Origin: an uncultured delta proteobacterium | Lineage (GTDB): Bacteria > Myxococcota_A > Polyangia > Polyangiales > Polyangiaceae | Direction of reading: 5' to 3' | NCBI GenBank assembly: GCA_903894755.1 | Contig: CAITRH010000720.1 | Span: forward strand, 1-38,276 | DNA: 38,276 nt | Shown: positions 34,742 to 38,276 of the stretch, piece after piece | Numbering within the stretch: position 1 is the first letter of the stretch | Layout of the letters: every line of letters starts with the position of its first letter | The notes under the pieces: generated by a model | Told to the model about the DNA's origin: nothing | Seen by the model: the letters and a program-made list of their open reading frames with translations, nothing else | Database searches by the model: none | Position numbers and translations under genes: made by a program

Positions 34742-35659
34742 GTGAATTACAATCCTTATGCGGCGCCGCAGGCACAAGTTCCGGGACCGTATCCGCCTGC
34801 TGCGGGTGGAGCGGGTCCTTTGCCTTGGGACATTGGAGAGGTGATCGGGCGCGCCTGGGAGGCGTTCAAGGTGCACTGGGTCACGCTGGTCTTCACCTAT
34901 TTCGTGGCGGCGTTGATCGGGGGCCTTCCAGGCCAGATCCCAGGGATCCTGGTTCAGACGAAGGCCATGGACTTGGGCTCGCTCGAATACTGGCTGGTCT
35001 ACGGCGTGTGCATGCTGTTTGCCCAGGTGGCGTCGGCGTTTTTTCAGCCGGGGCTCATGAAGATTTGGGTGGGGGTGGCGAGGGGGCAGACGCCGAACTT
35101 TGGCGACGTGTTCAGTGGAGGCTCGCGGTTTCTCCCGATGTTGGGACTGACCTTTCTCATGGGGCTCGTCGTGGGCGGTGGCATGTTGCTGTTGATCGTT
35201 CCCGGTGTGATCCTGGCGCTTGGGTTGCTTCTTGCGCAGTTCTACGTGGCCGATCAGAACATGGGACCTATCGAGGCGATGAAGGCGAGTTGGAGCGCCA
35301 CGATGGGGCACAAGGCCAATCTGTTCTTGTTCACGCTCGTGGGGGGCCTGCTGGCCGCAAGTGGAGTTCTTGCCTGCTGCATCGGGATTTTCGTGACCGT
35401 CCCCATCTACTTCGTGGCGTTGGCCATCGTGTACACACGTCTTTCTGGAACAGCATCGGCAGTACCTGAATTTGGTGGCTACGGTGGTCCGCCAGGTGGT
35501 GGTTACGGTGGCCCGCCTGGTCCAGGTGGTTACGGCCCGCCAGGTGGCTACGGTCCGCCAGGTGGCTACGGTCCGCCAGGTGGCTACGGCGCGCCTCCTG
35601 GAGGTGGCTTCGGTCCTCCTCCTGGTGGTGGCTACGGTGGGCCTCCTCCGCGGTATTGA
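34742..35659 (+). CDS. Multi-pass membrane protein with Gly/Tyr/Pro-rich tail
   Basis: This 305-residue protein has a proline-rich N-terminus (NYNPYAAPQAQVPGPYPP), then about five hydrophobic segments (roughly residues 45-65, 80-100, 130-165, 195-225 and neighbouring stretches). A low-complexity C-terminal tail of repeated GGYGPP units covers about the last 50 residues. The middle part (LIVPGVILALGLLLAQFYVADQNMGPIEAMKASW) resembles uncharacterised integral membrane families of the DUF975/YciC kind; I do not know a function. The start is GTG at 34742 after a strong AGGAGG (34731-34736). An earlier ATG at 34697 lies inside the kinase gene. Both ends are likely disordered and cytoplasmic. It sits between a membrane-tethered kinase and a rhomboid-like protein, suggesting a membrane-linked operon. 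Confidence 0.78.
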   Translation: MNYNPYAAPQAQVPGPYPPAAGGAGPLPWDIGEVIGRAWEAFKVHWVTLVFTYFVAALIGGLPGQIPGILVQTKAMDLGSLEYWLVYGVCMLFAQVASAFFQPGLMKIWVGVARGQTPNFGDVFSGGSRFLPMLGLTFLMGLVVGGGMLLLIVPGVILALGLLLAQFYVADQNMGPIEAMKASWSATMGHKANLFLFTLVGGLLAASGVLACCIGIFVTVPIYFVALAIVYTRLSGTASAVPEFGGYGGPPGGGYGGPPGPGGYGPPGGYGPPGGYGPPGGYGAPPGGGFGPPPGGGYGGPPPRY

Positions 35660-35668
35660 GGCAACCCC

Positions 35669-36436
35669 ATGGACCGTCTTCTTGCGCGCCTGGAACGTCG
35701 TTACGGACGTTATGCTGTCGAGCACCTGTCATGGGTGATCGTGGGCGGCATGGCGGCGGTCTTTGTCCTCTCGCTGGCGTCTCCAGGGTTCTTGCGTTTG
35801 CTGACCTTGGATCTGGGGCATGTCTTGCGTGGGCAGGTGTGGCGTCTCGTGACCTACCTGTTCATTCCGCAGACGATATCCCTGTGGTGGATTGTCTTTA
35901 GTCTCTACTGGGTATGGATGCTCGGAAACCAACTCGAGCAGACCTGGGGGGCGTTTCGGTTCAACGTGTTTTACCTGCTTGGCATGTTTGGGACCACCCT
36001 CGCCGCTGCGGTCAGTGGTGCTGCGTCAGGGAACGAATACTTGAACATGTCGATGCTCTTTGCCTTTGCGACGTTGTATCCGGACTACGAGATCTTGCTC
36101 CTGGTACTGCCGCTTCGGATCAAGTACCTGGCATGGATCACCGCCGCGCTTGTGGGGTATGCGTTCCTGAGCGGCGACTGGGCGACCAAGGGGGCCATCG
36201 CCGCGTCCTTTGGCAACTATTTCTTGTTCTTCGGGGGGCACCTGCTGGCGTTGGCCAAACAACGTCGTCGCGGGCGCTCAGCCCCTGCGGAGCGCAGTGG
36301 AGCCGTGTCCCTTGGGCAACGGAGCTGCGCGTTGTGCGGGGCTCGCGAGGCCGAGGGGGCAGACATTCGGGTTTGCTCTTGTGAAAAGTGCGGAGGGCCG
36401 CGATCCCTCTGTTTGCAACACGCTCGCAATCACTGA
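35669..36436 (+). CDS. Rhomboid-like membrane protein lacking catalytic residues, with Cys-rich tail
   Basis: This 255-residue protein has five or six membrane segments and rhomboid-like sequence: VWRLVTYLFIP, the NQLEQTWGAFRFNVFYLLG motif equivalent to the rhomboid L1/TM region, and LPLRIKYLAWI. The catalytic GxSG motif is absent (the region reads GNEYLNMSML) and no partner His in an HxxG context is seen, so it is likely a pseudoprotease of the derlin or iRhom kind. The soluble C-terminus has a zinc-ribbon-like set of cysteines (CALCG, CSCEKCGG, CLQH). It starts nine bases after the upstream membrane-protein gene and is probably translated with it. It could act in membrane-protein quality control or as a scaffold. 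The rhomboid assignment is by motif only. Confidence 0.75.
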   Translation: MDRLLARLERRYGRYAVEHLSWVIVGGMAAVFVLSLASPGFLRLLTLDLGHVLRGQVWRLVTYLFIPQTISLWWIVFSLYWVWMLGNQLEQTWGAFRFNVFYLLGMFGTTLAAAVSGAASGNEYLNMSMLFAFATLYPDYEILLLVLPLRIKYLAWITAALVGYAFLSGDWATKGAIAASFGNYFLFFGGHLLALAKQRRRGRSAPAERSGAVSLGQRSCALCGAREAEGADIRVCSCEKCGGPRSLCLQHARNH

Positions 36437-36441
36437 CGCAA

Positions 36442-37644
36442 ATGCAAACCGGCTTGGACCGTCTCGTTGCCACCCGAAACCTTTGTCGCTCGCTGCTAGG
36501 CGCGCGCGTGGGACTGCTGGCGCATCCCGCTTCCGTGACGCGCGACTTGAGTCCCATCACCTCCGTGTTGCGCTCCCTGGGTATTCGCCTCGAGGTCCTG
36601 TTTGGGCCGGAGCACGGCTACGGTGGGGAAGCGCAAGACATGGTGGGGGTCTCCGACCAGCGTGGGGCTTGCGGGACCCTGGTGCGAAGCCTCTACGGCG
36701 ACCGCTTTGAAGACCTGTCGCCTGCAGCCGACGACCTCGCGGGGCTCGATGTCCTCCTGATCGATCTTCAGGACGTGGGGGCGCGCTATTACACGTTTGT
36801 GTGGACCGCAGTGCTGGCGCTCCGGGCGGCGTCGCGAGCTGGGGTGCGTGTTGTCGTGCTTGACCGGCCCAATCCGCTTGGGCGGGACGAAACCCACAAC
36901 GAGGGGCGCTGTCAGCAGCCTGCGTACAGGTCGTTTGTTGGTCTCGAGCCGGTTCCGATTCGACACGCGCTCACGCTCGGCGAGATTGTGGCGTGGCGTG
37001 CCCATGTGGAGGGGGTTTCACCCGAGGGACTCCGCGTCGTGGCCGTGCAAGGTCTTGCGCGTAACGATCATGCAACGTCCTGGGATCGTCCATTTGTCCC
37101 CCCGTCGCCCAACATGCCGACCTACCGTACGGCGCTGGTCTATCCCGGGGCGTGTTTGCTGGAGGGGACCAATGTGTCCGAGGGGCGTGGGACCACCTGT
37201 CCTTTCGAGGTACTGGGAGCGCCGTGGCTCGATGGGGTGAGGCTTGCTGCGGAGGTTGCAAGGCTTAGGTTGACCGGCCTGACGGGATTCAGGCTGCGTC
37301 CCATGACCTTTCGCCCCATGTTCCACAAGTACGCGGCAACGGTATGTGGAGGCGTGCAGGTCCATCCAGTGGATGGGGAGGTATTTCGTCCAGTTGCGAC
37401 CTATCTTGCAATCGTGGCGGCGGTGCGGGGGCTTTATCCGGAGCGGTTTCGATTCCGGACCGAGCGGTACGAGTTCGTCGACACGATCCCAGCGTTCGAC
37501 CTACTGACAGGAAGTGGCGAGGCACGCGAACGGATCGAGGCGGGGGCCAGCGTGCAGGAGCTTCTTGAGGTGGTGCGTACGGGGGAGGAAGAGCGCCAGA
37601 TGGTGGCTGCGGCTCGGCGAGCGGGAGCGGACCGAAGCATGTGA
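36442..37644 (+). CDS. DUF1343 / NamZ-like exo-N-acetylmuramidase family protein
   Basis: This 400-residue protein matches DUF1343, the family of Bacillus NamZ (YbbC), an exo-acting beta-N-acetylmuramidase of cell-wall turnover. The family motifs are present: GLLAHPASV, LFGPEHGYGG (with the conserved Glu-His), LIDLQDVGARYYTF, VVVLDRPNPLG, PNMPTYRTALVYPGACLLEGTNVSEGRGT and the RPMTFRPMFHKYAA segment. Many relatives are exported, but no signal peptide is seen here. I placed the start at ATG 36442, five bases after the rhomboid-like gene's stop. The longer start at 36388 would overlap that gene and still gives no signal peptide. A cytoplasmic muropeptide-recycling role is my inference. Confidence 0.88.
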   Translation: MQTGLDRLVATRNLCRSLLGARVGLLAHPASVTRDLSPITSVLRSLGIRLEVLFGPEHGYGGEAQDMVGVSDQRGACGTLVRSLYGDRFEDLSPAADDLAGLDVLLIDLQDVGARYYTFVWTAVLALRAASRAGVRVVVLDRPNPLGRDETHNEGRCQQPAYRSFVGLEPVPIRHALTLGEIVAWRAHVEGVSPEGLRVVAVQGLARNDHATSWDRPFVPPSPNMPTYRTALVYPGACLLEGTNVSEGRGTTCPFEVLGAPWLDGVRLAAEVARLRLTGLTGFRLRPMTFRPMFHKYAATVCGGVQVHPVDGEVFRPVATYLAIVAAVRGLYPERFRFRTERYEFVDTIPAFDLLTGSGEARERIEAGASVQELLEVVRTGEEERQMVAAARRAGADRSM

Positions 37645-37689
37645 TGGCTGGCAAGCGACCAACAACCGTGGAATGCGCCTTGCTAGCCA
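37645..37689 (+). terminator. Stem-loop after the DUF1343 gene
   Basis: TGGCTGGCAAG (37645-37655) pairs fully with CTTGCTAGCCA (37679-37689), counting one G-U pair, around a 23-base loop. It begins right after the stop codon. No T-run follows, so a rho-independent terminator is doubtful. It might instead slow decay of the upstream message or serve as an operator for the next gene, whose ribosome-binding site starts at 37711. Confidence 0.4.
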
Positions 37690-37723
37690 GAAACGACGGC
37701 AATGCCGCAAAAGGAGATCGGTT

Positions 37724-38065
37724 ATGCAGTATGACATCCATCTCAAACGCATCGAATCCGCCCACGTACCCGACCTGCGAGACGCCGTGGCGCACGTCGA
37801 GGAGCTCGTCTCCCGCTTTTTGCACCACACGCCCAGGATCGTACTGTGCCCTATCAAAGGAGTTGCCTATACGGTGCACGAAGGCTCCTACGAAACGCTC
37901 GGGGAGGCTTACCGCGCTCTCTTCACCTGGGTGAACACCGAAGGATACGAGGCTGCCGGCGCCCCTCGGGAGCTTTATCTCGTGGGTCCGGCGGTCACGG
38001 AAGACTCCTCGGCCTACCGCACGGAGGTTTCCGTCCCGGTCCGAAAGAGCGGCCCCGCCAGCTAG
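37724..38065 (+). CDS. GyrI-like/effector-binding-type small protein
   Basis: This 113-residue protein begins QYDIHLKRIESAHVPDLRD. Its order of strands (VAYTVHEGSYETLGEAYRALFTWV, then GAPRELYLVGPAV) matches the second half of GyrI-like or BacT-effector-binding (AraC_E_bind) domains. The HEGSYETLGEAY segment is the family's usual ligand-side helix and loop, and the C-terminal TEVSVPVRK strand closes the fold. Such free-standing domains bind small hydrophobic or cationic molecules. No DNA-binding domain is attached. The ATG at 37724 is chosen because AAGGAGA (37711-37717) lies at the right distance; longer starts run back into the upstream gene. Confidence 0.8.
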   Translation: MQYDIHLKRIESAHVPDLRDAVAHVEELVSRFLHHTPRIVLCPIKGVAYTVHEGSYETLGEAYRALFTWVNTEGYEAAGAPRELYLVGPAVTEDSSAYRTEVSVPVRKSGPAS

Positions 38066-38112
38066 TAGCTTGCGGCGTAGGTCAGGGCCTACAGCCAACA
38101 CAAACCCAATAC

Positions 38113-38276
38113 AAACCGTAGCGATGCCCTCTCGGGAGCGGTTCACGCCCCACCCAAACCGTAGCGATGCCCTCTCGGGAGCGGTTCACGCCCCACCCAA
38201 ACCGTAGCGATGCCCTCTCGGGAGCGGTTCACGCCCCACCCAAACCGTAGCGATGCCCTCTCGGGAGCGGTTTACG
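38113..38276. repeat. 43-bp tandem repeat array, at least four copies, open at the right edge
   Basis: Units start at 38113, 38156, 38199 and 38242, exactly 43 bases apart, and the first three are identical. The fourth differs near the edge (TTTACG for TTCACG) and is cut off by the window. In each unit AACCG and CGGTT can pair, and on the minus strand the centre reads CCC-GAGA-GGG, a small hairpin with a GNRA-type loop. There are no unique spacers, so it is not a CRISPR array. Confidence 0.88.

Noticed and set aside
37289-38146. Minus-strand open frame of 285 residues over the DUF1343 and GyrI-like genes
   Set aside because: It lies opposite two well-supported genes, begins in the tandem-repeat region and has no recognisable domain.
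38113-38276. Possible CRISPR array
   Set aside because: The units are identical back to back with no variable spacers and no cas genes are nearby.

Overview
The window reads as a piece of a GC-rich myxobacterial (or closely related former deltaproteobacterial) chromosome. The main clues are an MglA-like GTPase with the TVPGQ variant of the G3 motif, several Hanks-type Ser/Thr kinases, IPT/TIG-repeat surface proteins, a PAS-GGDEF-hemerythrin protein, and a large Pfa-like (polyunsaturated-fatty-acid-synthase-like) lipid megasynthase. I cannot name the species.

Layout. Positions 300-3423 (minus strand) form a tightly overlapping trio: an MglA-like GTPase, a PocR-domain histidine kinase and thiL. 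Positions 3665-5743 encode a PAS/PAS/GGDEF/hemerythrin protein. Positions 5802-8797 hold an IPT/TIG plus kelch-like surface-protein gene that appears broken in two, followed by a small outer-membrane beta-barrel (8813-9475). Positions 9545-10241 are a scar: an N-terminal piece of a homocitrate-synthase-like gene, a 42-bp hairpin-containing tandem repeat, and a frameshifted relic of a Ser/Thr kinase N-terminus. A small hypothetical gene (10287-10733) then converges on an argJ-argB fusion on the minus strand (10933-12954).

The centre of interest is 13149-30479 (plus strand). It contains an acyl-CoA dehydrogenase and a 3074-residue iterative megasynthase ordered KS-AT-KS-ACP(x6)-KR-DH. These are followed by a 1861-residue single-chain acyl-CoA carboxylase ordered BC-BCCP-central-CT, and an Sfp-type phosphopantetheinyl transferase that overlaps the carboxylase stop codon. 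In principle this is a self-contained lipid pathway: the carboxylase makes the extender unit, the AT (HAFH motif, malonyl type) loads it, the KS/KR/DH domains elongate and dehydrate, and the transferase activates the carrier domains. Two features are striking. All six carrier domains have Thr, not Ser, at the phosphopantetheine position. The biotin carboxylase domain lacks several of the usual bicarbonate-site residues. There is no enoyl reductase, thioesterase or terminal acyltransferase, so a polyene-like product with unknown release is my inference.

Downstream are a Ser/Thr kinase fused to a macro domain (30508-31986), citrate synthase with a hairpin next to its ribosome-binding site (32078-33361), and a membrane-anchored Ser/Thr kinase. 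Then come a multi-pass membrane protein with a Gly/Tyr/Pro tail, a rhomboid-like pseudoprotease with a Cys-rich tail, a DUF1343/NamZ-family protein and a GyrI-like effector-binding protein. A 43-bp tandem repeat array runs off the right edge.
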